From positions 20,349,623 to 20,413,622 of the forward strand of contig NC_087065.1 of assembly GCF_963678635.1 (NCBI RefSeq): a DNA stretch of 64,000 bases, in the 5' to 3' direction. The notes under the pieces are model-generated. The model was not told where the DNA came from, made no database searches, and saw nothing but the letters and a program-made list of their open reading frames with translations. The stretch is from Symsagittifera roscoffensis. Its lineage: Eukaryota > Xenacoelomorpha > Acoela > Convolutidae. Each line of letters starts with the position of its first letter. Within the stretch, counting starts at the first letter, position 1. Positions 51,501-62,589 of this stretch are shown here, piece by piece. The position numbers and the translations under genes were made by a program.

Positions 51501-54500
51501 AAATTTAACGCGCGTCATCTCAACCCAGAGACCTGCATATCTAGATAATATCCATCTGGACTTAAAGGAATATAGTTATCCTTTCCTCGCAAGGCGGCAA
51601 TACGCTTCTTTACTCTGAGGCGAATCTTTGAAAACGCAGGCAACAAATAACCGGGGAAAATTGAGCTCTTAAAAATCAATCAAACATGAAATGAGTATGA
51701 AAAGAAAATCTTGCGACCGCTGCCAATGGAGCCCAATATCTATCTTGTGCGAGATAGGCAAACACTTAGACAGTCCACTGACAGTCGGCTTCTAAGAGCA
51801 TTCGAGTAATTGCTTTCACAAATCATTGAAAAGAAATTACTATGCAGCAATGATTTTGCTTTATTTAAACAGATAAAAACTATGTTCATCGACTCTTAAA
51901 AAAACTGGTCTAACGACAGGCGTTGCTTGGTTAATGATCCAATATACTCTTACAGCAAAAATCTCATCAGCAAGACGCTGCAGTGAAACCTGTTTAAAAT
52001 AAATCAACCAACCGCAATCAACCCTCGCTCAGATTCAGCATAAAGCACATGCTGAGCATATACTTGAGGGGCGAAGTTTCACTTTGCATGGACAGTGAAA
52101 GAATGAATCAAATTAAAAATTCAACTGCTGATTTGAAAACGCTTTTTCAAATAAACATAGCCAACTGACAGTTGCAAAAAAAGAGTAATGAACGCAATGA
52201 AAAAAAAACTGACTTGTTTTTTTCAAAAAGTCTTCAACTTTTGAAATTCGAAGAAAAAATAGATGGCCTTGAAGCTCTTTCAATTTGTAAAAAAACTTAT
52301 GATGGACACTTTTTTGTTAAAATTAACCCAATTTGAGAAAACTGGATCAATAGGTATAACTTTTATTTCGCTGGGAAATCTGATAAATAATTTCCAGTTG
52401 CCAAGTTAGAATTCGATCACGTTTTTCGTGATTTTTACACTTTTGATGCTCGATAGTGGAGTTGGCCTTCCTTTTAACAATAGAAATGCACTGAACTTGA
52501 AAAAAAAATCACAAGTCAAACCGCGAAAAATCAAAATTGAGCGTGAACAACGTTTAAGACTTTTTCCTGAAAAAAAAACAGCAAGACCTATATAAGAGTA
52601 CTCACTACGTTCATTACTCTTAACTAAAATATATTCGGAGCATTCTGAGCTACTTGCTGAAGTAGCACAGAATTCTGAAACGAATAAAACTTGATACCAA
52701 AAATTTACCCTGCTTTCTTTCCTTTCGGTAGTCGGAAACATTTCCCTTAGAGCTATGTGGGCCTGAAAAGTGCCGCATTGCCCCATTTCGAAAAAACAAC
52801 ATAACGTCATATCTCGAAAGCTATAAACAATTTTAGCAGTCCAATTTGGAGGAAAAATTCGCAACCACTGAGAGTAAACCGACAGTACCCAAATACAGAG
52901 TTGAGAACTACAAATTTTGAAAAACTTCCAAATTTAAATTTTCAATAAAAAAACTTATTGAAACCATTAAAAACGTCATATCTCGAAAACTACAAATATT
53001 TGAGCAGTCGTATTTGGAGGCAAGATTCGCAACCCCTGAGAGTACTCTGAAAGCCCCAACTACGGGGTTAGGAATATCAAATTTCGAAAACAAAACATAA
53101 ATTTTCTGAAAATTTTGTGAAAAAAAAACGTCATACCTCGAAAATTACAGAGATTTGAGCAGTCATATTTGGCAGCAAAACTCGCAATTCCTGGGAGTAC
53201 TCTGTCAGAGCCTCACTATAGAAATGGGAACTTCGAATTTTGTGAATTTTTTATATTCAAGTTCTTTGAATAATTTTAAAAAAAGACATAACAAACGTCA
53301 CATCTCGGAAACTAAGAGCATTAGAGCAGTCGCATTTGAACTCAAGATTTGCAACTTGAAGCTCATGATAGTAGCCTCGCAAAACCCAACTACAACGTTG
53401 GGAATTAACAAAAATTGTCATATCTCGTAAATTACAAAAAAAAAATCACAAAAATTGTCATATCTCGTACACTAAAAGGATTTGGGCATTCATAACTGGA
53501 GGCCAAACTCGCAACTACTGGGGAACCCTGACAGCATCCCACTATTGTGCTTCTCATTTTTAGACTTGGTGAAATAAACACTGAATTCAAACTGGAAAGT
53601 CGAAAAAATTTCGTAACCAGTGCAATATACGATATAGCTTAAACGTGAAATTTTTTTTTCGTGTAATATGCAAAAAATACATTGAAAAGGCTAAAACGTG
53701 GCAAGATAGAGAAGCCAGCATTTCTTTAAAATATAGATTCAATTTTCGATTAAGTCAATCACGTTTTTGGTGACCTCTACACTTTTGCTGTTCGATAGTG
53801 GAGTTTGCCTTCCTTTCACAAAGAAAATAAACTGAATTCGAAAAAAATCAAAAATCAAACCACAAAAAATTAAAGCTGAGCTTGAACAAACTCCAAGTCT
53901 TTTCCTAAGAAAGAAAACGGAAAACAAATCATTACTTATAAAAGTGGCTGAACTACGTTCATCGACTCTTTAAAATTCCCATGTTTTATAACACGTGCTA
54001 AGTTTCATTTTAAGGTCAAAGTTCAAAAAACAAAAAGACTTTCAGCTAAATTTTAAGCTAGACTTCGCCGACAAGTAAATTGAGCTTCACAAACTCAAAT
54101 GAAAGGCTAAAAATAAGCTTTGAAAAATAATACAGCTTGAAAATATTACTGCGAAGACTACGGGATTCCATCCCCCGGCTGCATAGATAATTACTTGCAC
54201 CATTATTTCGGCTGCCTCATGCCAACAATCTCATGATTCAATTATAAAAGGGTAGCAAGAAATGTGATTTAATTAAACAACAAAAGATCATGCTTTTCAA
54301 AATCACTGGACCCGCAACCTCGCTTCTGCAAGTACCAGAAAAACTTCGCAATGAAATTTTACAATGCACTCTGCGACCCGTTTTAAAAATTCTCGAAATA
54401 GCCTGGGTGGTATAACACAATCTAACCTTGCGTGTATAACACAATCTAAGATTTTCGTTCAGTAACTTTCATTTCTCTTATAATTACCTAAGCTTTTTTC

Positions 54501-57500
54501 AATAGCTTCAACATCGACTCGCTCTGTAACGCAAGTTTAATCAATCTACCTTCTGCTTGAGTTCTTTTTCCACGGCATGTAGTCGTTTCTTCAGATTCTC
54601 CACCTCCTCCCTCTCCCTCTTTGTGAGACTCTCTTTAGCTGCCCTCTGAGCCTCTTCAAACACCTTCCGCTCCTTCCTAACACCCATCAGATTAATAAAA
54701 AACATCAGATTAGTCTCAAAAATCGCGTATAAATATTGACGATTTTCTGGTCCTTGGCAAATATTCACTGAGCTTGCAAAAATAAGCGATATTCAAAATA
54801 CAGGCGACGCAGAGCTTTGCAACACTTGCAATACAAAACTGAATGACTATCACTACTTGCATATAAACCGAGAAATCAAAAAAACTTGAAATTGTTGTTG
54901 AAAACTATTTAAATTCCAAAAAACGAAATCTTGTAACAGAATTACATGCACCTTTAGAAATTGTACAAATAGAGGCTAAGCGAAACGATTTAACACATAC
55001 AAATCATGATAAATTAATCGTCTAAAACAGAGATGAAAGCCGCCTAATTTTTTTTGCGAGATATCAAAAAATTGATCTACTAAAAAATTCTCTACATTTG
55101 ACTTCATTTCGTCTCGAATTCTTTCCAAAAAGTATGCCAAGAAAATGAAAAAAAGAAGAAGGCTAAAAGCATCGAAACAAAACCTACAAAGAGGTAACAA
55201 AGCCAACAACTCTTGAGCAGAAACACTTTGCTCCGAAAAAAGTACATTTTATGAAAAAAAAACCAGCTCCTGGCCAGTATCGTACCTTTGTCGTCTCAAG
55301 CATGGACGTTATCTTCGAATTAAACAGGCCAAATTGGTCTCTTACTTCATATACTATTAGTGTAAAGTTTAATCAATCTAATCATTACAGCAGATCGCGC
55401 TTACTAATTACAGCAGATCGCGCAGCCAAATCAACAAAAATTGCAATCAAAGTTGATTAAAAAAGTAAGAACCAAAAAAATGATTTTTTTTTCAACTAAA
55501 AAAATTCAAAAAAAATTTAAACCATTTTCATGAGGCACATTCAGCATTCATAGTAAAAAAGGCTAATTGGCGAACAGGTTTTGAAAAAAAAGACAAAAAA
55601 ATTTGAAAAAATTCAATGTTTTTGCAGAAAGTTTTCGTTTCTGAAACTGGCGCTAAAAACTAACTTGACTCGAGTAAAACTAAGTTTTCCCGGCTTAAAT
55701 TGAGCAAAAATAAGCTTTTGTAAGCCTGCTTAGCCTCGCTTTTTTAGCTTGAAATTATACCAACAATCCGATGTTTTTTTCAAAATTTTGAAATATCCTT
55801 CGAATAACAATTGAAGGGGCTTTAATATGATATATAACTCGACTCATTCGGATGATTATTTGTGGTACCTGATTTTGCGTTTAAGAAACTAAAACACCCT
55901 AATACAAAGTTCCTCCACATTTTGCAAATGGTCGGAACAAAAACATTAGAAAAAGAAGTCGACTGAAACAAAGCCGACCGACCACGGAGCCAAAAATCTA
56001 CCGAAATCATTTGGTGCAGAGTAAAATTACTTTGCAACTCTTAACTTTCATATGCCCTTAATACACTCCAACGATGCCATCCTTTTAGTTATAAAATTCA
56101 ACATTTGACCTTGATGTGAAGCTATTTATTTCCGAGGGAAAATTCTACTACCCGCTTGCAAAAAAACAAGACCAACAGATAGTTGCAGAGGAGTCTCTTG
56201 AAGACAAACAAACTGAATTATTGAACTGTCACTTCGTTCACTAACTATTCAGAAATATCAACAACTGTTTTGTTTCTCCAACAAAAATTTTTTTTAGTAA
56301 GCGACCTATTTATTGTTCTCATTTCAAATGCTCCGCATAAGGAACATACTTACTTGAGTGCTGCAGTTTCTTGCTGCCTGTAATTTTCTATTCGCTTAAA
56401 CTCTTCGTCCCTTTGATTCTGGAAGTTGGACACCTCCATATTGAATTCTTGCAGTTTCTGAGCAAAAAACCGAACCCATTCATAAAGAGATAAACCAAAA
56501 AGTAAAAATCATGTACATGTCAGGAAACACATACCTTCTCTTTTTCACGGCGGATCTGTTCGATGGCCGCATTCTCCTGTCTGTACCTCTTGATCTCCTC
56601 ATCCAGGGTATTCAACTTCTCCTTCAGCTTCTCATTCAGTGACGCGTCACTATTCTTCTCGCTCTTACCAACATTGTAGGTCGCCTGTAAGAACTAAATA
56701 CTTCATTGCATAATCGGCTTGTAACACATAGCATGTATTCCAATCTTGGCAATTACCTTTAAATCCGTTTCTTGGAGTTTTGGAAAAAGCCCTTTCAGGG
56801 TCGCTTCTCGCTCATCTTTTGTTTCGCCACCAGATGCATATCTCGACTCAGCCAGGGTGTCAGCCACTCCACTCTGCTCTAACCCTTAAATTACGTCATA
56901 ACTTAAAAGCCTGTTACATAATTTTGCACAATACCTTTCACTCTAATTACATTTTTTTTATAGTTTAATCTTGAAAAACGTCTACTGACTTTTTGAAGCC
57001 AATTTACGCAGCGGAGGCGTCGAGGATCGCACAGGAACTATACTTCCAGCCAGAAGACTCTCACAAGTTGAAATACTCCCAATGAAGTCAATTGGGTTAT
57101 CCGACTTCGATGGAACAGAAAACGCTTCATCTTGATTTTTATCTTGTACGTCATTACCAAAATGATCATAGTCATTGCTATCCTGCACGTTTTGGTCTAA
57201 TTGCTCTGAGTTATAGGAGGTGTTTGCAATTGTATCGTCAAAACAGCTCTCATCTGCGAATAGGTGTTGAGGTCTAACTTCCGCTTTACTTGCAATTTTT
57301 CGCTCAACTTCTGGACTACGTGATGTACCCTCCTCGTAATCATCTGTTAGTCGATTCCTTTCTGATGTCACGTGAGGCCAAGAAGGCTCATTGGCAGCCT
57401 TATCTTCATCATAATCGCCTTTATGATCCCGAGAACTTAAACTAGGCTCTTTTTCTTCGTGACAAATTGGCATACTCGGTTCAGTTGGGAAATGTTTTAA

Positions 57501-59951
57501 AGGAGACACTTCTCTCGAAATGTTCGGTGTTTTGAAATTATGAGCAGCTGATGGGTTGCTCGCAATGTACTGCAGAAGCATAGATACGTTTGAGCATCCG
57601 GAGGTGTCCGCTGCCTGTTCTAGAAGCTCAAACAGCTCCAAATCTTCTGCTGTCCCATTCATACGCTCATTTGGCTCAACGTCCTTCCACATCTAAAGGA
57701 TCCAAAGCTACAGTTTGAAACACCGAGCAAAAACGGCAATAATGAGCTCTCAAACACGGCAAGAATGCTGAAAAAATATATATGCCTTCAAAAAATGGAC
57801 TCTCCTTGTATATGCCTCGGAGACTGCGGTAGACAGCAAACATGGCCGTTTAAAATTATGACTCCCGTTAATTAAGCGATTCACCATTCCCACTAATTTC
57901 ACGCATCTGTAGTTCGATATCATTCAGTCGAGAATGCACAAAGAAAACGCTCAAGATACTCTAAAATATGCGATTTTGCTTGTGTAAACAGACCTTACAG
58001 TCCCCTTCTAAAGCAATTAAGAGCATATAAACTCACTGGTAAGCTGAAACCAGATCCTCCTGAGTACTTCATAGGTAAAAAAGTATTCTGCGTTGTTGGC
58101 TCGTACTTATACGGTTGATGTTCACATTCTTGGATGGTTGGATGAAATTCATCCGATTCCAGGTTGGATTTAACATCATTATCGGGAATCATATCTTCGA
58201 CCACGTCTTTGACAAAGTCGTTGAGGTTCTTAGCGTTTTTACCGCTGAAACTCTGCTTCGCAGAACTCAATTTAGGACTGGAAGTTCTTCGCCTGTGTGA
58301 ATCCCTGAAAAAAAATTAACATTGAAGTTCGGAAAGCTTGCATCAATAATCTTATAAATATATATGCTAAGAAATTATATACGTGCAAAATTGGCGGTAC
58401 ATATCTAGACTTAAACTTTTTAAAAACATATCCAACAGACAGTTGGAAAAGAGAATGAATGCAAGTAAAGAGAAAAAAAATACTGACTTATTTTTGAAAA
58501 ACTTTCGAACTTCAAAGAAAATAATAGATGCCCTTAAAGCTCGGAGTTTCTAGAACAGTTAAAATTGACCAATTTTGAGAAAATTGGATCAATAGGTAAA
58601 TTTTTTTCCGCTGGGAAATCTGAAAAATGATTTCCACTTTCAAAACTAGAACTCGTTCATGATTTTCGTGACCTTTACACTTTTGCTGTTCGATAGTGGA
58701 GTTTACCTTCCTTTTAACAAATGAAAAGAACTAAACTTAAAAAGAAAGAAATCGAAATTCAAACCGCGGAAAATTCAATTTGAACCTGAACAAATATTAA
58801 GACTTTCCCTGAAAAAATCATCGCGGTGTATATAAAAGTCTGAACTACGTTCATCGACTCTGAAACACAATACAGCAGCCCAAGCAAAACAAGTTAAAAA
58901 AATGAATTTAAATCATTATGACACATTTTACTAACAAATCATTTGTGTATGCTGGTGACTGGTCGACTGATTTCGGATATCGCACTTGTGAGTTTGACTG
59001 TGTTGTCTTTCCATCAAAACTGTCTTGCTCCTGGTTGTCTGGCTGCTTCTTGGGTGCAAATCTACTCAACCCAGTGCCCCGCTTCAGAAAGGGCCTCCGT
59101 TTCACTGGACCCTTCTCATGGCCAGCTGAAGGCTTAGTAGTCATGACGCTTGAAGTAGCCATCACTGTTTTAGGTTGACCACCACTCAATCCCTCGCTCT
59201 TGCTCAGGTTTTCGAGCAGAATTTGATCGAAAGACTTTCCTATACAGATTTTAAAAAATTCGTCAAGATGATAAGCAATGAAGCATCATTTTGAAACATT
59301 AACAGATTGCTACGCTCCAACTCATAATAAATTAAGCTATTTTAAATCCTCTTTTCTTTAAAAAAAAATGGATAGCAATTGAGATTTGAACAGATACTTT
59401 GGAAGGAACCAGCTAAAAAAAAAGAGATAACTCTCCGCCTTGGCGTACCTGCAGCAGCTGCTCCTCCGACAGGCTGCTCGTCGAACCGTCTCTGAGGATT
59501 ATTCAAATCATAGCAGGCACTAACTTCAACGGGTATCTTTTCTGTTTCCTAAATAGAATAATTGTTTTTGTTTATAGTAGGTAGTAATAACCTTCTCGAA
59601 CATTAATTCATGCTACAAAGAATCAAAAATTGAAGATATTTTGAATAAAAATTGCACCTTTTCGACCGCTGGCTCTTCGTTTTTCCCATATACAGGCTCT
59701 GCAGCTACACCTTTGTTCTTTTCAGTTCCAACTTCAATCGGTTCCAACGGACTAGTTTTTGTTTCACTGGAATGTTCACTTTTCTGCTGAGCTTCATTCT
59801 CATCGTTGGCTTCCAAGTTCGCATTCAGTTCTAAGGGACTATTATTTAAAACTTCCTGTCGACCAGTTGCTCTAATTTCTTGATTGGGACTGTCTTTAGA
59901 CGCAGACTGCGGCTGAACCTGTCCCGCTAGATTTTGCGGACTGGGTTGACC
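45303..59951 (-). CDS. CENPJ: Centriole protein CPAP/SAS-4 (CENPJ), 15 exons, 5' end not found
   Basis: CPAP/SAS-4 is a centriole assembly factor that binds tubulin and builds the microtubule wall of the procentriole. Fifteen GT-AG exons on the minus strand join with consistent phases into 3,399 bases, that is 1,132 codons and a TAA. Recognised in order: a motif SFDQILLENL and PFLKRGTGLSRF of the tubulin-binding region (58,936-59,239), an acidic segment with ELFELLEQAAD (57,692-56,990), a long coiled coil (56,684-49,896, including KKERKVFEEA and KREREEVENLKKRL and EAKWSST), a Ser/Thr-rich linker, and the C-terminal TCP10/G-box beta domain (49,016-45,303), which binds a proline-rich motif in STIL/Ana2. 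Human CPAP is about 1,340 residues, so perhaps 200 N-terminal residues are missing. The first exon found begins at a splice acceptor, so the start codon lies further right. The gene looks intact. Confidence 0.93.
46009..46207 (-). CDS. CENPJ: CENPJ exon: G-box beta repeats
   Basis: Acceptor TGTGTAG, donor AAG/GTATAG. Encodes GQMEKHLVDGTKEIFFPD, SVKVCYSDGQEETTLSDG and KTIFYPNGQKEIHTPQYK, repeats with the Y/F-x-D/N-G pattern of the TCP10 C-terminal domain. Confidence 0.95.
46814..46887 (-). CDS. CENPJ: CENPJ exon: G-box strand YYYAATKT
   Basis: 74 bp. Acceptor CTGTTTTAG, donor TTG/GTAAGG. Encodes LYYYAATKTTQTKYPDGLEV and LQFD, the equivalent of [20 protein letters not shown] in human CPAP. Too short to be found by ORF length alone. 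Confidence 0.95.
47205..47637 (+). repeat. Dispersed repeat R, full copy (CENPJ intron)
   Basis: About 430 bp, from AACATAGCCAACAGACAGTT to GTTCATTACTCTTA. Landmarks: GATGGCCTTTATGCTCTTT, TTTGAGAAAACTGGATCAAT, CGCTGGGAAATCTGATA, CACGTTTTTCGTGACCTTTA, TTCGATTGTGGAGTTTGCCT and GACTTTTTCCTGAAAAAAA. No coding capacity; possibly a SINE or MITE. Confidence 0.82.
48188..48262 (-). repeat. tRNA-like sequence in a CENPJ intron, probable SINE head
   Basis: The reverse complement has TTGGCGAAGAGCTAAAGTAA and, about 35 bp on, AATGGTTCGAATCTTGC, which are A-box- and B-box-like at tRNA spacing. The stems are poor. It is in the same orientation as the tRNA-like elements at 44,100 and 60,412. Confidence 0.45.
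48876..49016 (-). CDS. CENPJ: CENPJ exon: start of the G-box domain
   Basis: Acceptor CTTTAG, donor GTG/GTGAGT. Encodes ENKLADGMVEFVFNNGTRKE, then VSPDGKSVTIFFFNGDYKK. NGTRKEVS-DGK and FFNGD-K are hallmarks of the family. Confidence 0.95.
49234..49635 (-). CDS. CENPJ: CENPJ exon: Ser/Thr/Lys-rich linker
   Basis: 402 bp, phase 0 at both ends; acceptor TTTTTAG, donor GTG/GTTAGT. Encodes a low-complexity linker between coiled coil and G-box (KPKKEEKSNTSEPPTETTKS, RSSSLKANQ). The length and composition are as in other CPAP proteins. Confidence 0.88.
49896..50063 (-). CDS. CENPJ: CENPJ exon: coiled coil, EAKWSST
   Basis: 168 bp; acceptor GATTTGAAG, donor CAG/GTGAGA. Encodes EAKWSSTVERLNNTVQTQKK and IEELKTANQQLERLRIEHMK. 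The KWSST motif is conserved in CPAP (human ETKWSSTHSRL). Confidence 0.93.
50275..50420 (+). repeat. Dispersed repeat R, degenerate partial copy
   Basis: AAACATAGTCAACAGACAGT followed by GAGAAAACTGCC and further weak matches to the first third of R. Confidence 0.5.
52153..52626 (+). repeat. Dispersed repeat R, full copy (CENPJ intron)
   Basis: AACATAGCCAACTGACAGTT to GTTCATTACTCTTA, with all landmarks of R (GATGGCCTTGAAGCTCTTT, ACTGGATCAATAGGTATAAC, CGCTGGGAAATCTGATAA, CACGTTTTTCGTGA). Confidence 0.82.
52803..53570 (+). repeat. Five degenerate tandem units of about 160 bp
   Basis: Units start with a form of AACGTCATATCTCGAAAACTA at about 52,803, 52,972, 53,128, 53,293 and 53,452 (spacing 156-169). 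Each goes on with GAGCAGTC.TATTTGGAGGC, TCGCAAC..CTG and a C-rich AACTACGG-like block. Divergence between units is high. It lies in the large CENPJ intron. Confidence 0.82.
53730..53975 (+). repeat. Dispersed repeat R, 3' part
   Basis: Has CACGTTTTTGGTGACCTCTA, TGCTGTTCGATAGTGGAGTT and the end GAACTACGTTCATCGACTCTT. The first 200 bp of R are missing. Confidence 0.72.
54550..54676 (-). CDS. CENPJ: CENPJ exon: coiled coil, KERKVFEEA
   Basis: 127 bp; acceptor GGGTGTTAG, donor AAG/GTAGAT. Encodes KERKVFEEAQRAAKES and KREREEVENLKKRLHAVEKE, close to human KERKVFEKYTTAAR...KKEREEIQTLKQQI. Confidence 0.94.
56354..56457 (-). CDS. CENPJ: CENPJ exon: coiled coil
   Basis: 104 bp; acceptor TTTGCTCAG, donor CAA/GTAAGT. 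Encodes KLQEFNMEVSNFQNQRDEEF and KRIENYRQQETAAL; the last codon is completed by the next exon to give AALKKERK. Confidence 0.93.
56535..56684 (-). CDS. CENPJ: CENPJ exon: coiled coil
   Basis: 150 bp; acceptor TTCTTACAG, donor AAG/GTATGT. Encodes SLNEKLKEKLNTLDEEIKRY and RQENAAIEQIRREKEK, similar to human LETEIEKFKAENASLAKLR. Confidence 0.93.
56757..56878 (-). CDS. CENPJ: CENPJ exon: region before the coiled coil
   Basis: 122 bp; acceptor AAGGGTTAG, donor AAG/GTAATT. Encodes QSGVADTLAESRYASG ... LKGLFPKLQETDLK; LFPKL matches the FFPSLKPK segment of human CPAP. Confidence 0.88.
56990..57692 (-). CDS. CENPJ: CENPJ large exon: acidic middle region
   Basis: 703 bp, the largest exon; acceptor CCTTTAG, donor AAA/GTCAGT. 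Starts MWKDVEPNERMNG and has EDLELFELLEQAADTSGCSN, matching human LDEFLFLEQAADEISFSSN. The rest is acidic and low complexity with many Ser, as usual for this part. Confidence 0.92.
58037..58304 (-). CDS. CENPJ: CENPJ exon
   Basis: 268 bp; acceptor TTTTCAG, donor CCA/GTGAGT. Encodes DSHRRRTSSPKLSSAKQSFS and an acidic stretch with FVKDVVEDMIPDNDV. No motif of its own; phases join both neighbours. Confidence 0.82.
58429..58864 (+). repeat. Dispersed repeat R, full copy (CENPJ intron)
   Basis: AACATATCCAACAGACAGTT to GAACTACGTTCATCGACTCT, with TTTTGAGAAAATTGGATCAA, CGCTGGGAAATCTGAAAAA and TTCGATAGTGGAGTTTACCT. Confidence 0.82.
58936..59239 (-). CDS. CENPJ: CENPJ exon: tubulin-binding region
   Basis: 304 bp; acceptor CTGTATAG, donor GATTT/GTTAGT. 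Encodes KSFDQILLENLSKSEGLSGG and KRRPFLKRGTGLSRFAPKK. The second matches the PFLKRGEGLARF motif in the tubulin-binding PN2-3 segment of human CPAP, and the first matches its TFEDYLEEQI. Confidence 0.93.
59449..59548 (-). CDS. CENPJ: CENPJ exon
   Basis: 100 bp; acceptor CTATTTAG, donor CAG/GTACGC. Encodes ETEKIPVEVSACYDLNNPQR then FDEQPVGGAAA. Supported by splice sites and phase rather than by similarity. Confidence 0.78.
59658..59951 (-). CDS. CENPJ: CENPJ exon, first one recognisable in the window
   Basis: 294 bp, phase 0 at both ends; acceptor CATTTTAG, donor AAG/GTGCAA. Encodes a Gln/Glu/Ser-rich low-complexity stretch (GQPSPQNLAGQVQPQSAS, ENEAQQKSEHSSETKTSPLE). It has no start codon at its 5' end, so at least one more exon lies upstream. 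Confidence 0.78.
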
Positions 59952-60411
59952 CTAAAATGACACTTCGAAATGATTGAATCTTGCCAATTTCAACACAAGG
60001 CAAAGCTGCGCTTCGCTCTTTTGTAAAAAAGCACAAACATAGCATGACAAGCCAGTCGACAGAAAACTAGACGAAAAACACTAATTAGACGAAGTCCAAA
60101 AAACGATTTGAAAAATAGTTTCATGCGTTGGTCTTGAGTGAAGCTCAATTCGAGGAAAACATGTATTAAAAAACATAAATGCCAGCGTTAGATTAGCGTT
60201 TTAGACAAATTTTATCCAGCACTAACTCAGCCGGTAATACTCAGATAGACGCAATTATACAAAATTGGTGATAATTTTCACATTACAGGAACAAGACAAA
60301 ATAACTTTCAGTTATAGTATAAATTGCTCAAATCACAATATGAGTTCGGGCTGTGGAAGATAAACTGGCACAAATAAGCATATGAAAAAATTTTGCAAGA
60401 AGTACATCTCC

Positions 60412-60482
60412 TGACCGCACTCAAACCCCGGACCTCCGTCGTCTCAAGCACTTGCGTTACATCAGTGCATATCAGATTAAAT
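60412..60482 (-). repeat. tRNA-like sequence, probable SINE head
   Basis: The reverse complement has GCACTGATGTAACGCAAGTG and, 30 bp on, TCCGGGGTTTGAGTGCGG, A-box- and B-box-like. Shorter relatives (CGTCTCAAGC core on the plus strand) lie near 47,900, 55,290 and 61,340. Confidence 0.45.
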
Positions 60483-62589
60483 TAGTTAATTGGAATTTGC
60501 AAAAAATTGAATACCCGGTAGAAATACCCTGCTCATCGATAGGGTAAAAATTAAAACAGAGCCTAAGCTGAGTAATACCAAAAGTATAGGATTAAAACAG
60601 CATGACCCTCAAGAAGTAGCAAAGATGACTTCAATCGATGAAATTGAAAAAACTAGGAAAACAACAAAATTGAGAAATTTTTCAGGATTAAATTTATTTA
60701 GTTTTGGGGCTAAATTTGAGCATTCGAAAATAGAGTTCCAGACTCTTATTGATCTTGAAAAAAAATGTAGGAAACAAAACATTCGGTAGAAAAGCCGACA
60801 GAAATAAAGCCATCGGCCAATAAACTGAGAATCAGCAGAAATTTTTCATCAAAAATCTTTTTGGAAAAAAACTACATATACTGCCCACGTAGTGTCTATG
60901 AATTCCATAAATGCATGAGTGCAAGGTGGTATACACAATAAGAAAACTAAACCGACAGAGTTTAAGTCGACAACCATAAAGCAGAAAACTTGCAACACAA
61001 ACATAGCACAAATTAGCAGACAAAAATTGGGACAAAAGCCAACAAGTCTTTGAAAAATAGGTATCAAGCTGACAGTACTTATTGCGAGCAAAAAATAGCA
61101 TGTGTAATTCCCTAATTATTCCTTAAAAATCGCATGTGTAATAATTCCCTAATCCCTAAAAGTCGCATGTGTAAAAATGCAAAAAAAACTTCTGCAAATA
61201 GCTTTGTGATTGAAGCAATTCCACTAATGGCACTCAGAAAGTGAGAAAAAAACTGATTCTGGAAAAAGAGATCGTGATACTGAATCTAAGCGGACAAAAA
61301 AGCGAAACGATAGTCAGAAAAAAACATAAAATTTCTAGTTCTCGTCTCAAGCCTTTTCACCTCATGTTACCTCTACGCCAGATGCGCTGGATGGTTGATT
61401 GAATTTGAGTTTATTATAAGGCAAATGGATATATGTCTAACAACTGAATCGAAAAATTATTTAAAAAATCTAAATATCCGGCAAGTAAACAAGTAGTTGG
61501 GACGAAACCCATGAAGCCGACAAACAATCAATTTAATTTTGAAAAAGTTTGCAATATCAATCATTGCTCACAGAGGTGTTCGCATCACATGCGATTCAAC
61601 GAAAGCGTGGCATTGCAAGCTACCAAGTAGACAGTGCGCTGGAAACAACTAATTCGAAACTTGAAATACATAAAACTCAATCTGAGAAAAACAGACGAGA
61701 AAAAAAGCCATTATCATTAAACAAGCTTTAAGTATTTTGCGATTGTTCACTAAGCCATCAACACGAGTTTAGACGCCATTTGATCCGAAAACAAAAAAGC
61801 GTCAAAGGAAATTATTGTCATAAAAAAGTTCGATTAAAAATTTGAATCCGATGCAAAATAAGTTCTCTAAAACTAACAAAACATGAGCCGAAATCATTAA
61901 GGCCGAATGAAAATTTCTGAGCAAGAAACAGCAGGAGTTAGTCAACGACACTTAAGAACGACGACAAAACGTTTTTAAAGCCGACAAAACATAAGCCGAC
62001 AAACTAGAGTCCGATCATTCAGTTTTGCCTGGAAAAAATTCAACTTCAGACACTGAAAAAAAACGAGGTTTGATCGGGACTCGAAACCCAGATCATAGGT
62101 CGCAAACGCAACGGTAGTACAAACAGGCCAAGTGAGAAGTTAAACGTATAGTTCTCGGTTAAAATACACTTGCCTTCGCAAGTGTAATTAGAAAACACAC
62201 TTAGATGTTAAAAGTTCATCTTGACTAGTCTTGCAGCTTCTAAAAAGTTATTTACAGAGAAAACGTATAGTACCCGGTTGCAAAATACTTGCTGATCAGA
62301 AGAGTAATAATAGAAATGGATGGATCAAAACAATTGAAGATCGCCAACTCTTTGCCATTCAAAATAACATAAAAAATCAAAAGGAAAGAAAGCTGGATGA
62401 CAATGGAAACACACGAACAGCACAATAGGTCGAATCAAAAATTCCGTTGATAGAAATTCTAGTACAACCAAATCAATCATTCTTAACCTACAAAACAGGA
62501 CAAAATAAGCAAACAAATTTAAACAAAACACACGGTACTTCAACTTAATTTTATCGAAAAGCCACGACTCTATATGCCAAAAAACTTTG

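Larger units (their letters stand above)
50064..54549 (-). other. CENPJ: Largest CENPJ intron (4.5 kb), repeat-filled
   Basis: The two flanking exons encode adjacent parts of one coiled coil. The intron holds two copies of repeat R, a five-unit satellite of about 160 bp and other noncoding AT-rich sequence. No exon of quality was found inside it. Confidence 0.75.

Noticed and set aside
57092-57277. Plus-strand ORFs opposite CENPJ exons (also 58,115-58,300 and 58,918-59,178)
   Set aside because: They are antisense to exons whose own frame matches CPAP.
60832-61101. Cys/Phe-rich minus-strand ORFs as a CENPJ first exon or small membrane protein
   Set aside because: Composition is that of AT-rich intronic DNA, there is no similarity to CPAP N-termini and no fitting splice site was found.
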